Made by a program: the position numbers and the translations under genes
The notes under the pieces: model-generated
The model's database searches: none
Told to the model about the DNA's origin: nothing
What the model saw: the letters and a program-made list of their open reading frames with translations, nothing else
NCBI GenBank assembly: GCA_946885545.1
Contig: CAMPGP010000078.1
Span: forward strand, 1-8,392
DNA: 8,392 bases
DNA from: an uncultured Altererythrobacter sp.
Lineage (GTDB): Bacteria > Pseudomonadota > Alphaproteobacteria > Sphingomonadales > Sphingomonadaceae
Direction: 5' to 3'
Shown: in pieces, positions 1 to 5,855 of the stretch
Layout of the letters: each line of letters opens with the position of its first letter
How positions within the stretch are numbered: position 1 is the first letter of the stretch

Positions 1-2375
1 TCGCGCAGCTTGCCCTTGTGCTGGACCGCGATGGTGACCTCGTCCTCGACCAGCATCGACGGATCGACCGCGGGCCAATCCGCCTGTGAAATCAGACCCT
101 TGTGACCCATCGCGGCCCATGCTTCCTCGGCCAGGTGGGGCATCATCGGGCTGGCGAGGAGCAGGATCGTGCGGATCGCCTCGCTGCGGCTGGCGGTCGG
201 CGCGGCCTTTTCGATCGCGCCGGTCAGCTCGTAGATCCGCGCCACGGCCTTGTTGAACGAGAGCGCCTCGATGTCATCGGCGACCGCGGCCACTGCCTTG
301 TGAACGTGTCGATCGAGCGCCTGATCGGTGCCCTGAACAGTGCCGTCGTACTGCCCGAACAGCCGCCACAACCGCTGAACGAAGCGCCAACAGCCTTCGA
401 TGCCCGCTTCGGACCACGGCAGGTCGCGTTCGGGGGGCGAATCGGACAGCATGAACCAGCGCACCGCGTCGGCGCCGTACTTCGCCACGATGGTGTCGGG
501 GTCGACGGTGTTCTTCTTCGACTTCGACATCTTGATTACGCGGCCGATCTCGACCTCGCCGCCATCGTCCTTGAGCAAGGCGCGCTGCGCTTCGCGGCTG
601 ATCTCGTCGGGCGCGTAGTAGACCGTCTTGCCGCCTTCGACGCGGCTGTAGGTCTCGTGCGTCACCATGCCCTGCGTGAACAGGCTGGCGAACGGCTCGG
701 CGAAATCGAGCATGCCGATGTGCTGCAGCGCGCGGGTCCAGAAGCGGGCGTAGAGCAAGTGCAGGATCGCGTGCTCGATCCCGCCGATGTACTGTTCCAC
801 CGGGAGCCATTTCGCCACTTCGTCCTTGTCGAAGGGCTTGTCGGTCGGCTGGCTGGCGAAGCGCAGGAAATACCAGCTCGAATCGACGAAGGTATCGAGC
901 GTGTCGGTTTCGCGCTCCGCCTTGCCGCCGCATTCGGGGCATTCGACGTGCTTCCACGTCGGATGGCGCAGCAGCGGGTTGCCCGGCGTCTTGAAGTCGA
1001 CATCCTCGGGCAGGACCACCGGCAACTGGTCCTTGGGCACCGGCACCACCCCGCATTTTTCGCAGTGGATGAACGGGATCGGCGTGCCCCAGTAGCGCTG
1101 GCGCGAGACGCCCCAGTCGCGCAGGCGCCAAACGGTCTTGCCCTCGCCCCGGCCCTGGGCCTCGAGCCGCGCAATGACCTCGCGCTTGGCATCCTCGACG
1201 TCCATCCCGTCGAGGAAACCGGAGTTCACCAGAACGCCCTCGCCCGCCTCGGCCTCGCCGTCGAACGGCGTGTCGGCTTCGTCGGCACTCGGTGCGACGA
1301 CGCGCGGGATCGGGAGGCCGTACTTGGTCGCGAATTCGAAGTCCCGCTGGTCGTGGCCCGGCACCGCCATGATCGCGCCGGTGCCGTAGTCCATCAGCAC
1401 GAAGTTCGCGATGAAGACGGGCAGGTGCTCGCCGGTGAACGGATGCTTCGCCCCGATCCCTGTGTCGAAGCCGAGTTTCTCCGCCGTCTCCAGTTCGGCC
1501 GCGGTGGTCCCGCCGCGCTTGCACAGCTCGACGAACTTCGCCGCATCGCAGTTCGCCGCTGCGACGCCCTGCGCCACCGGATGGTCGGGTGCGACCGCGA
1601 CGAAGCTCGCGCCGAAGATGGTATCGGGCCGCGTGGTGTAGACCGGCAGCGTGTCGCCGTTCGACAGGTCGAAGCTGAATTCCAGCCCTTGCGACTTGCC
1701 GATCCAGTTTTCCTGCATCAGCCGGACCTTGTCGGGCCAGCCGTCGAGCGCGCCCAATCCGTCGAGCAGCTCTTCGGCGAAATCGGTGATCTTGAGGAAC
1801 CACTGGCTGAGCTTGCGCTTCTCGACCTCGGCGCCAGAGCGCCAGCCCTTGCCGTCGATCACCTGCTCGTTGGCGAGCACGGTCATGTCGACCGGGTCCC
1901 AGTTGACCTCGGCCTGCTTGCGATAGACGAGGCCCGCTGCGTAGAGATCGAGGAACAGCGCCTGTTCGTGCCCGTAATAGTCGGGCTCGCAGGTCGCCAG
2001 TTCGCGGCTCCAGTCGAGCGCAAAGCCGATCCGCTTCAGCTGCGCCTTCATGTTGGCGATGTTGTCGCGGGTCCAGCCGCCGGGGTGGACGCCCTTTTCC
2101 ATCGCCGCGTTTTCCGCCGGCATGCCGAACGCGTCCCACCCCATCGGGTGCAGCACCTCGTGCCCGGTCATGCGCTTGTAGCGCGCGAGCACGTCGCCCA
2201 TCGTATAGTTGCGCACGTGGCCGATGTGGATCCGCCCCGAGGGGTACGGAAACATCTCGAGCACGTAGCTCTTGGGCTTGTTCGAATTGCTGTCGGCCTC
2301 GAAGCAGCGTGCCTCGTCCCAAGCGCGCTGCCAGCGCGCATCGGCCTCTGCGGGATTGAATCGGGTGTCGGTCAT
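1..2375 (-). CDS. leuS: Leucyl-tRNA synthetase (3' end beyond the window)
   Basis: Class Ia aminoacyl-tRNA synthetase that charges tRNA-Leu with leucine in the cytoplasm. The ATG at 2375-2373 begins [16 protein letters not shown]. The same frame stays open to the left edge, giving about 791 residues; I infer that roughly the last 50-80 are missing. All family landmarks lie in one frame: HIGH at residues 50-53 (2217-2228), the CP1 editing motif TTRPDT at 247-252, a GHD aspartate at 342 matching E. coli Asp345, two zinc-type CxxC pairs (C438/C441 and C479/C482), and KMSKS at 611-615 (519-533). The visible C-terminal end reads KGKLR, the start of the tRNA-binding tail. The editing threonines and aspartate are present, so proofreading should be intact. 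The start lies 62 bases after the DUF3576 stop, preceded by a weak purine-rich AGGGCGG, which suggests cotranscription. Confidence 0.98.
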   Translation of the reverse strand, partial: MTDTRFNPAEADARWQRAWDEARCFEADSNSNKPKSYVLEMFPYPSGRIHIGHVRNYTMGDVLARYKRMTGHEVLHPMGWDAFGMPAENAAMEKGVHPGGWTRDNIANMKAQLKRIGFALDWSRELATCEPDYYGHEQALFLDLYAAGLVYRKQAEVNWDPVDMTVLANEQVIDGKGWRSGAEVEKRKLSQWFLKITDFAEELLDGLGALDGWPDKVRLMQENWIGKSQGLEFSFDLSNGDTLPVYTTRPDTIFGASFVAVAPDHPVAQGVAAANCDAAKFVELCKRGGTTAAELETAEKLGFDTGIGAKHPFTGEHLPVFIANFVLMDYGTGAIMAVPGHDQRDFEFATKYGLPIPRVVAPSADEADTPFDGEAEAGEGVLVNSGFLDGMDVEDAKREVIARLEAQGRGEGKTVWRLRDWGVSRQRYWGTPIPFIHCEKCGVVPVPKDQLPVVLPEDVDFKTPGNPLLRHPTWKHVECPECGGKAERETDTLDTFVDSSWYFLRFASQPTDKPFDKDEVAKWLPVEQYIGGIEHAILHLLYARFWTRALQHIGMLDFAEPFASLFTQGMVTHETYSRVEGGKTVYYAPDEISREAQRALLKDDGGEVEIGRVIKMSKSKKNTVDPDTIVAKYGADAVRWFMLSDSPPERDLPWSEAGIEGCWRFVQRLWRLFGQYDGTVQGTDQALDRHVHKAVAAVADDIEALSFNKAVARIYELTGAIEKAAPTASRSEAIRTILLLASPMMPHLAEEAWAAMGHKGLISQADWPAVDPSMLVEDEVTIAVQHKGKLR

Positions 2376-2437
2376 CGCCGCCCTGTTAGGCGATTCGCGC
2401 GCCATTGGAAGGCGCTAGATGGCCGAAATGGAGCTGC

Positions 2438-2884
2438 TCAGCTCACCGCCTGGCGGCGCAGGTCGCGCGCCTTGGTGAGGATGATGTCCTCCAGCTTCTG
2501 CACCGTGGCGGCCTGCACCGGCGCCGCGACCCAGGTGCCGCTCTGGTTGACTTCGCGGCTGGCGGCGACGCGCAGCGCGTCGGCGCGCAGGTCCTGGTCG
2601 AGGATCGAGACGGTCAGCTTGACCCGCTCGCCCGGATTTTCCGGATTGGTGTACCAGTCGGTCACGATCACGCCGCCCGCGCTGTCCGCCTGGAGCAGCG
2701 GTGCGAAGCTGACCGCCTCGAGCGCGGCGCGCCACAGGTACGAATTGACGCCGATCGTGGTCACCTGGCTGGCGGCGAGATCCGCCGTCGGGCGCTCGCG
2801 CCCGCCGCATGCCGCGAGCCCGGCAAGCGCCAGGGTCACGAGGATTCCGCGGGATACGGTCGATGCAAGGCGGTTCGCGTTCAT
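2438..2884 (-). CDS. DUF3576 family lipoprotein
   Basis: A 148-residue predicted lipoprotein. Residues 1-25 form a signal peptide with basic N-terminus (Arg5, Arg12) and a hydrophobic stretch 13-25. The lipobox L23-A24-A25-C26 predicts lipidation at Cys26. The rest carries the DUF3576 pattern as I remember it: GVNSYLWRAALEAVSFAPL, then GGVIVTDWYTNPENPGERVK, then ILDQDLRADALRVAASRE. The C-terminal 25 residues look helical. No biochemical function is established for the family to my knowledge. It is often found directly upstream of leuS in alphaproteobacteria, sometimes with lptE and holA beyond leuS, which hints at a cell-envelope role, but that is inference. A second in-frame start is not needed because the signal peptide begins at this ATG. 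It has its own candidate promoter and probably leads the leuS operon. Confidence 0.9.
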   Translation of the reverse strand: MNANRLASTVSRGILVTLALAGLAACGGRERPTADLAASQVTTIGVNSYLWRAALEAVSFAPLLQADSAGGVIVTDWYTNPENPGERVKLTVSILDQDLRADALRVAASREVNQSGTWVAAPVQAATVQKLEDIILTKARDLRRQAVS

Positions 2885-2922
2885 GATGGTCCGGTCGTGT
2901 CCTGTCTCTGTGCTCGCCCGCC

Positions 2923-2950
2923 TCTATAGCCCGCACGGCGCGAGCGGCAA
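2923..2950 (-). promoter_or_regulatory. Candidate sigma70 promoter for the DUF3576-leuS unit
   Basis: On the minus strand there is a -35-like TTGCCG (2950-2945), a 16-base spacer and a -10-like TATAGA (2928-2923). Transcription would start near 2916, leaving an untranslated leader of about 30 bases before the ATG at 2884. TATAGA stands out in a GC-rich spacer. This is a pattern match only. Confidence 0.45.
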
Positions 2951-3008
2951 GCGCAGCGTGGCATTGGTCGCCAAGGCGGCGGATTGACCCGGCTGCGCTT
3001 GAACCGCG

Positions 3009-3062
3009 GGTTAATCGCGACGTTTCTGTGGGTCTGGTGCAACACTCTCAGGTTAATCGCGA
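3009..3062. repeat. Direct repeat GGTTAATCGCGA x2, 42 bases apart
   Basis: The identical 12-mer GGTTAATCGCGA occurs at 3009-3020 and 3051-3062. The start-to-start distance is 42 bases, close to four helical turns, so both copies would face the same side of the DNA. Each contains TTAA followed by the TCGCGA palindrome. The TTAA resembles a CtrA half-site, but a second TTAA seven bases on is absent in both copies, so a full CtrA site is not supported. Confidence 0.75.
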
Positions 3063-3069
3063 AAGAGTG
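3043..3069. repeat. 6-base inverted repeat enclosing the second 12-mer copy
   Basis: CACTCT (3043-3048) and AGAGTG (3064-3069) are perfect reverse complements separated by 15 bases. The intervening loop contains the second GGTTAATCGCGA copy. It could be a weak hairpin or half-sites of an operator. Six bases alone could be chance. Confidence 0.4.
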
Positions 3070-3071
3070 CT

Positions 3072-3080
3072 TGTGGAAAA
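3072..3080 (-). promoter_or_regulatory. DnaA-box-like site
   Basis: The plus strand reads TGTGGAAAA, so the minus strand reads TTTTCCACA, which fits the relaxed DnaA-box consensus TTWTNCACA. It is a single copy near two TTAA-containing repeats. No replication-origin genes (dnaA, hemE, parAB, repC) are in the window, so I do not call an origin. DnaA-linked transcriptional control is possible. Confidence 0.35.
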
Positions 3081-3115
3081 GCTGGCCAAGCGTCTGGATT
3101 GATTCTAGCTTTTCC
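3075..3115. repeat. 9-base perfect inverted repeat GGAAAAGCT / AGCTTTTCC
   Basis: GGAAAAGCT (3075-3083) is exactly complementary to AGCTTTTCC (3107-3115), with a 23-base spacer. Arm-to-arm distance is 32 bases, about three helical turns. The left arm overlaps the DnaA-box-like site. If transcribed it could form a stem of nine pairs. No run of T follows, so it is not an intrinsic terminator. Confidence 0.6.
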
Positions 3116-3206
3116 TAGTTTCGACCTGCGAGTCTCGCGTTCAGCGCAGCACCGCGGTCAGGAACGGTTCAGGCCCTGAGGGTTTGGATCCACGGGGGTA
3201 GCCGCC

Positions 3207-3215
3207 AAGGAAGGG
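3207..3215 (+). promoter_or_regulatory. Ribosome binding site of the exported protein gene
   Basis: AAGGAAGGG at 3207-3215 is a good Shine-Dalgarno sequence. It ends 1 base before the first of two tandem ATGs (3217) and 4 bases before the second (3220). Spacing favours the second ATG, so the true start may be 3220, one residue shorter. Confidence 0.7.
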
Positions 3216-3216
3216 C

Positions 3217-3984
3217 ATGATGGTTTCGTCGCGCGACAGCAATGACCGGAAGAGCAAGGGGGCGTTCGCGCCGTCGCTGTTCGCGGCCGCCTGTCTCGCG
3301 CTCGCGATTCCCTCGACCAGCCTCGCGCTCGTCGGTCTCGACGGCGAACCGGACATCGCCTCAATCGGCGATTTCGCCCCGTTCACCCCGGCTTCGGTCG
3401 ATCCGCAACTCGCCCGGCGCGTGGCCGATCGCATCGCCGCCCGCGGGCAGTCGCTGCGCTTCACGCCCGCCGGCTCGGCAAAGCCGCTCGATCGCACGGT
3501 GACCGTCGCGGTCCGCGTCGACGACGAGACCGCGCGCGCCATCTCGTTCCGCTCGGCGCTCTCGTCGATCGAGGGCGAGCCTGGCGCGGGTGCCACGCCG
3601 CTCGCGACCGCCCGCTACAACCTCGGAATTTCGCGCGGCTACCAGAGCTTCGCCAAGGCCGCGACCAGCCTGCCCGAAGGGGTGCGCGAGCTGAGCGTGC
3701 CCGATCTCGCCACGTACAAGCCGTCGCAGGGCACGTCCGACAAGCCGAGCCGGTTCCAGCCGCGCATCGCGCTTGAATCGGACCGCAGCCCCGGCCGCTC
3801 GCCGCGCACGCTCGAAGGGCTGGGCGACCAGTCGGTCGATCTCGGCGGTGCCTATCGCGTGACGCGCAATCTGGACGTGACGGCGGGCGTGCGCCTGTTG
3901 CAGGATCGCGACCGTCTCGCCCCGCTGACCGACATGGAAGAGGATAGCCAGGCGGTCTACGTCGGCACCCAGTTCCGCTTCTAG
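3217..3984 (+). CDS. Conserved exported protein with outer-membrane C-terminal signature
   Basis: A 255-residue protein of unknown function that resembles sphingomonad hypothetical proteins I recall. The N-terminus has a charged n-region (residues 1-15) and a hydrophobic core (16-32). A plausible signal-peptidase site follows S35-L36-A37. Mature residues 50-66 (GDFAPFTPASVDPQLAR) look like a conserved soluble segment. Several short alternating strands follow: VTVAVRV, ARYNLGISRGYQSF, RFQPRIALE. The last 48 residues contain DLGGAYRVTRNLDVTAGVRL and end in AVYVGTQFRF. A terminal phenylalanine after alternating hydrophobic residues is the classical signal recognised by the BAM outer-membrane assembly machinery. 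The number of clear strands looks low for a self-sufficient barrel, so it may be a small barrel, an oligomer or a barrel-edge protein. The gene is monocistronic, followed by a terminator at 4011. Confidence 0.85.
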   Translation: MMVSSRDSNDRKSKGAFAPSLFAAACLALAIPSTSLALVGLDGEPDIASIGDFAPFTPASVDPQLARRVADRIAARGQSLRFTPAGSAKPLDRTVTVAVRVDDETARAISFRSALSSIEGEPGAGATPLATARYNLGISRGYQSFAKAATSLPEGVRELSVPDLATYKPSQGTSDKPSRFQPRIALESDRSPGRSPRTLEGLGDQSVDLGGAYRVTRNLDVTAGVRLLQDRDRLAPLTDMEEDSQAVYVGTQFRF

Positions 3985-4010
3985 AGCCTCGCTTCCCTGA
4001 ATTCGTCTGC

Positions 4011-4035
4011 AAAACCCCGCTCCGGCGGGGTTTTT
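4011..4035 (+). terminator. Intrinsic terminator
   Basis: AAAA-CCCCGC, loop TCCG, GCGGGG-TTTTT: a perfect 6-pair GC stem extended by four A-T pairs and ending in five T. It lies 26 bases after the stop of the exported protein gene and separates it from phaB. The reverse strand also ends in four T, so it could work both ways. Confidence 0.92.
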
Positions 4036-4095
4036 CATTGTATCGCCCGGCGCATCGCATAAACCCGACGCTACGGAACACGGACAATAAGAACC

Positions 4096-4102
4096 GGGAG
4101 AG
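4096..4102 (+). promoter_or_regulatory. Ribosome binding site of phaB
   Basis: GGGAGAG at 4096-4102 lies four bases before the ATG at 4107. It fixes the start at 4107, although the frame is open further upstream to an ATG at 4038. That longer start would lie just after the terminator T-run and would add 23 residues with no family match. A second ATG at 4103 is in another frame. Confidence 0.7.
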
Positions 4103-4106
4103 ATGT

Positions 4107-4829
4107 ATGGCACGCGTAGCAATCGTTACCGGAGGTACGCGCGGAATCGGCGAGGCGATCAGCCTCGCATTGAAGGCCCAGGGGCGCACCGTCGTCGCGA
4201 ACTACGCGGGCAACGACGCCAAGGCCAAGGCCTTCTCCGAGGCGCACGGCATCGCCGTCTACAAGTGGGACGTGGGCGACCATCAGGCCTGCCTCGACGG
4301 ATGCGCGCAAGTGACCGAGGAGGTCGGCCCGGTCGACATCGTGGTCAACAACGCGGGCATCACCCGCGACGGCACGCTCCACAAGATGAGCTTCGACGAC
4401 TGGAACGACGTCATGCGCGTCAACCTCGGTGGCTGCTTCAACATGGCCAAGGCGTGCTTCCCCGGCATGCGCGAGCGCCAGTGGGGCCGGATCGTCAACA
4501 TCGGATCGATCAACGGGCAGGCGGGGCAGTACGGCCAGGTGAACTATGCCGCGGCCAAGAGCGGCATCCACGGCTTCACCAAGGCGCTGGCGCAGGAAGG
4601 CGCGCGCGTGGGGGTGACGGTCAACGCGATCGCGCCGGGCTACATCGACACCGACATGGTCGCCGCGGTGCCCGAGCCGGTGCTGGAGAAGATCGTCGCC
4701 AAGATCCCCGTCGGCCGCCTCGGCCACGCCGACGAGATCGCCCGTGGCGTCGCCTTCCTTACCAGCGACGAAGGCGGCTTCGTCACCGGCTCGACGATGA
4801 GCATCAACGGCGGGCAGCACATGTACTAG
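4107..4829 (+). CDS. phaB: Acetoacetyl-CoA reductase (SDR family)
   Basis: A 240-residue short-chain dehydrogenase/reductase, the usual PhaB length. It reduces acetoacetyl-CoA to (R)-3-hydroxybutyryl-CoA with NADPH, the second step of polyhydroxybutyrate synthesis. Visible motifs are the Rossmann nucleotide loop TGGTRGIG (8-15), NNAG (81-84), catalytic Asn106, Ser134, and YxxxK with Tyr147 and Lys151. The stretch S-INGQAGQYGQVNY around the active site and APGYIDTDMV (176-185) are characteristic of PhaB rather than FabG; FabG is the main alternative. No PhaA thiolase or PhaC synthase gene lies in the window. A promoter could not be assigned confidently; TTGTAT-16-TAAACC at 4038-4065 is weak. 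A hydroxylase gene follows after 59 bases, which makes cotranscription possible. Confidence 0.93.
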   Translation: MARVAIVTGGTRGIGEAISLALKAQGRTVVANYAGNDAKAKAFSEAHGIAVYKWDVGDHQACLDGCAQVTEEVGPVDIVVNNAGITRDGTLHKMSFDDWNDVMRVNLGGCFNMAKACFPGMRERQWGRIVNIGSINGQAGQYGQVNYAAAKSGIHGFTKALAQEGARVGVTVNAIAPGYIDTDMVAAVPEPVLEKIVAKIPVGRLGHADEIARGVAFLTSDEGGFVTGSTMSINGGQHMY

Positions 4830-4834
4830 CCGCC

Positions 4835-4871
4835 GGAGGGGCGAAGCGGGGCCGTTCGCCACCGCCCCTCC
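4835..4871 (+). repeat. 9-base inverted repeat between phaB and the dioxygenase gene
   Basis: GGAGGGGCG (4835-4843) pairs perfectly with CGCCCCTCC (4863-4871) around a 19-base loop. The loop contains a further complement to the left arm, GCGAA with TTCGC, allowing an alternative fold. There is no T-run, so it is unlikely to stop transcription by itself. It may be an intercistronic hairpin that stabilises the phaB message or partly attenuates the next gene. Confidence 0.6.
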
Positions 4872-4888
4872 CGCCACGGGAAGCCGCC

Positions 4889-5521
4889 ATGTCGGTCTCG
4901 CACAGGTTGCTGACTGTCGCAGGCGTCGTCCGGGCGCCGACCCCGGTGCTCGACCTGTTCCTCCTGCGCGATTTCCTCTCGGGCGACGAATGCGCCGCGC
5001 TGGTCCGTCGGATCGACGCGCGGCGCAAGCCCTCGCCGCTCTTCGCCGACAATCCCGACCCCGAATTCCGCACCAGCGAGACCTGCGTCTTCGCGCGCGA
5101 CGACGTACTCGTGCTGGCGATCGAGCAGCGGATCACCGACCTGCTTGGTCTCGATCCCGCGCATGGCGAGGCGCTCCAGGGCCAGCGCTACGTGGCAGGG
5201 CAGCAGTTCAAGCCGCATCACGACTACTTGCGGACCGACCAGCCCTACTGGCAGCGCCAGAAGCAGGTCGGCGGGCAGCGCACCTGGACCGCGATGGCCT
5301 ATCTCGACGTGCCCGAGCGGGGCGGCCAGACGGTCTTTCCCTACGCCCGCCTCGCCATTCCGCCGCGGCGCGGCACGCTGCTCGCTTGGGACAACCTCGA
5401 CGAAACGGGCGCCCCCAATCCCGGCACGCTCCACCAGGGCATGCCGGTGACGGGGGGCGAGAAGCACATCGTCACCAAGTGGTATCGCGAGCGACGCTGG
5501 GGCCCGCCGCGCGCCGGTTAG
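4889..5521 (+). CDS. Prolyl-4-hydroxylase-type 2-oxoglutarate/Fe(II) dioxygenase
   Basis: A 210-residue cytoplasmic protein; no signal peptide is seen. The fold is the double-stranded beta-helix of the P4H alpha-subunit family (SMART P4Hc / Pfam 2OG-FeII_Oxy_3). The iron-binding triad is His110, Asp112 (in KPHHDYL) and His182 (in GTLHQGMPV). Lys192, ten residues after the distal His, is the 2-oxoglutarate-binding Lys, the same spacing as in human collagen P4H. GGQTVFP (145-151) and GTLLAWDNL (162-170) are typical core strands. It should oxidise a substrate, perhaps a prolyl residue, with decarboxylation of 2-oxoglutarate to succinate. The substrate is unknown; EF-Tu hydroxylation by a Pseudomonas enzyme is a precedent for a related type only. 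The ATG at 4889 has GGGAAG five bases upstream. It follows phaB on the same strand. Confidence 0.9.
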   Translation: MSVSHRLLTVAGVVRAPTPVLDLFLLRDFLSGDECAALVRRIDARRKPSPLFADNPDPEFRTSETCVFARDDVLVLAIEQRITDLLGLDPAHGEALQGQRYVAGQQFKPHHDYLRTDQPYWQRQKQVGGQRTWTAMAYLDVPERGGQTVFPYARLAIPPRRGTLLAWDNLDETGAPNPGTLHQGMPVTGGEKHIVTKWYRERRWGPPRAG

Positions 5522-5531
5522 TTTCAAAAAA

Positions 5532-5560
5532 TTGGCGTGTCGCCGCGACGCTTCTATAGC
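5532..5560 (+). promoter_or_regulatory. Candidate sigma70 promoter for the RHH gene
   Basis: TTGGCG (5532-5537), a 17-base spacer and TATAGC (5555-5560). It lies wholly in the 46-base gap after the dioxygenase stop. A start seven bases past the -10 falls at 5567-5568, on or beside the A of the next gene's ATG. Pattern match only. Confidence 0.5.
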
Positions 5561-5567
5561 GGCCGCC

Positions 5568-5798
5568 ATGCCCGCAGCCTATCACCCGCCGGTCAAGCGC
5601 TCGGTCGAGATCGCCGGGCACAAGACCTCGATCAGCCTCGAACCGCTGTTCTGGGACATGCTGCGCGATGCCGCCGCGCGCGAGGGGGTGCCGGTCAATG
5701 CGCTGGTCGCACGGATCGACGAGGAGCGCATCCGCGCCGAGACCCCGCCGGGCCTCGCGGGGGCGATCCGGCTGTGGCTGGTGGCGCAGCGCCCATGA
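5568..5798 (+). CDS. Ribbon-helix-helix domain protein (RHH_4 type)
   Basis: A 76-residue protein. Residues 9-25 (VKRSVEIAGHKTSISLE) form the expected beta-strand with the KRSV and HKTSISLE pattern. Helix 1 is about 25-39 (EPLFWDMLRDAAARE) and helix 2 about 42-57 (PVNALVARIDEERIR). The tail GLAGAIRLWLVAQ is also helical. This is the alphaproteobacterial family now called ribbon-helix-helix domain-containing (Pfam RHH_4), sometimes mislabelled aryl-sulfate sulfotransferase. Such proteins are presumed dimeric DNA binders, but targets are unknown to me. The ATG at 5568 was chosen because upstream in-frame codons overlap the promoter and lie before the family's usual start. No Shine-Dalgarno precedes it, consistent with a leaderless message. 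No toxin partner is adjacent, which argues against an antitoxin role. Confidence 0.85.
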   Translation: MPAAYHPPVKRSVEIAGHKTSISLEPLFWDMLRDAAAREGVPVNALVARIDEERIRAETPPGLAGAIRLWLVAQRP

Positions 5799-5803
5799 AG
5801 AAA

Positions 5804-5842
5804 CGGGCCGGACCGCGAGGCCCGACCCGTCAATCGTGATTG
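5804..5842. repeat. Hairpin and palindrome between convergent gene ends
   Basis: CGGGCC (5804-5809) pairs with GGCCCG (5819-5824) around nine bases, immediately after the RHH stop. CAATCGTGATTG at 5831-5842 is a second inverted repeat with five-base arms. The 57-base gap separates the convergent stops of the RHH gene and the 75-residue protein gene. Neither stem has a T-run on either strand, so a classical terminator is not shown, but this is where transcription from both sides should end. Confidence 0.45.
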
Positions 5843-5855
5843 CGCTCGTTCGCGA

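Larger units (their letters stand above)
2951..3216. other. Repeat-rich divergent intergenic region
   Basis: The 332 bases between the DUF3576 lipoprotein (leftward) and the exported protein (rightward) hold no convincing gene. The only in-frame start in the middle, GTG at 3073, opens nine codons. The stretch is locally AT-richer than its neighbours around 3050-3120. It contains a 12-base direct repeat, two perfect inverted repeats (6 and 9 bases) and a DnaA-box-like 9-mer, listed separately. An 11-base palindrome TCAGGCCCTGA lies at 3169-3179. No clean sigma70 promoter for the rightward gene could be picked. The density of elements suggests a regulated divergent control region. Confidence 0.6.

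Noticed and set aside
274..2322. Second long minus-strand frame overlapping leuS
   Set aside because: It is another frame of the same strand as leuS. HIGH, KMSKS, the CxxC pairs and the editing motif all lie in the leuS frame.
102..2987. Very long plus-strand open frame opposite leuS and the lipoprotein gene
   Set aside because: Its product is low-complexity, rich in R, A, H, V, L and D, without family features. It is antisense to the verified leuS frame. GC-rich third positions commonly keep such frames open.
3011..3068. CtrA binding sites at the TTAA elements
   Set aside because: The consensus needs a second TTAA seven bases downstream; neither copy has it.
3009..3080. Replication origin, suggested by a DnaA-box-like 9-mer and repeats
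   Set aside because: There is only one DnaA-like box, no clear AT-rich unwinding element and no origin-associated genes in the window.
3161..3185. Possible EcfG promoter GGAAC-N16-GTTT before the exported protein gene
   Set aside because: The -35 box is perfect but the -10 box matches CGTT poorly (GTTT at N16, or GGTT only at a non-standard N15 spacing). Left as an unproven coincidence.
4071..4877. Minus-strand frame opposite phaB
   Set aside because: Antisense shadow rich in V, D, H and A; phaB has all SDR motifs on the other strand.
4103..4888. Upstream extension of the dioxygenase frame through phaB
   Set aside because: The frame is open by composition only. The extension is arginine-rich shadow of phaB, and the enzyme begins naturally at the ATG at 4889.
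5568..5798. RHH protein as antitoxin of a toxin-antitoxin pair
   Set aside because: No small toxin-like gene is adjacent on either side, and the sequence fits the stand-alone RHH_4 family.
5795..5839. 14-codon open frame whose ATG overlaps the RHH stop (ATGA)
   Set aside because: Too short, basic and low in information, overlapping a hairpin. The ATGA overlap alone is not enough support.
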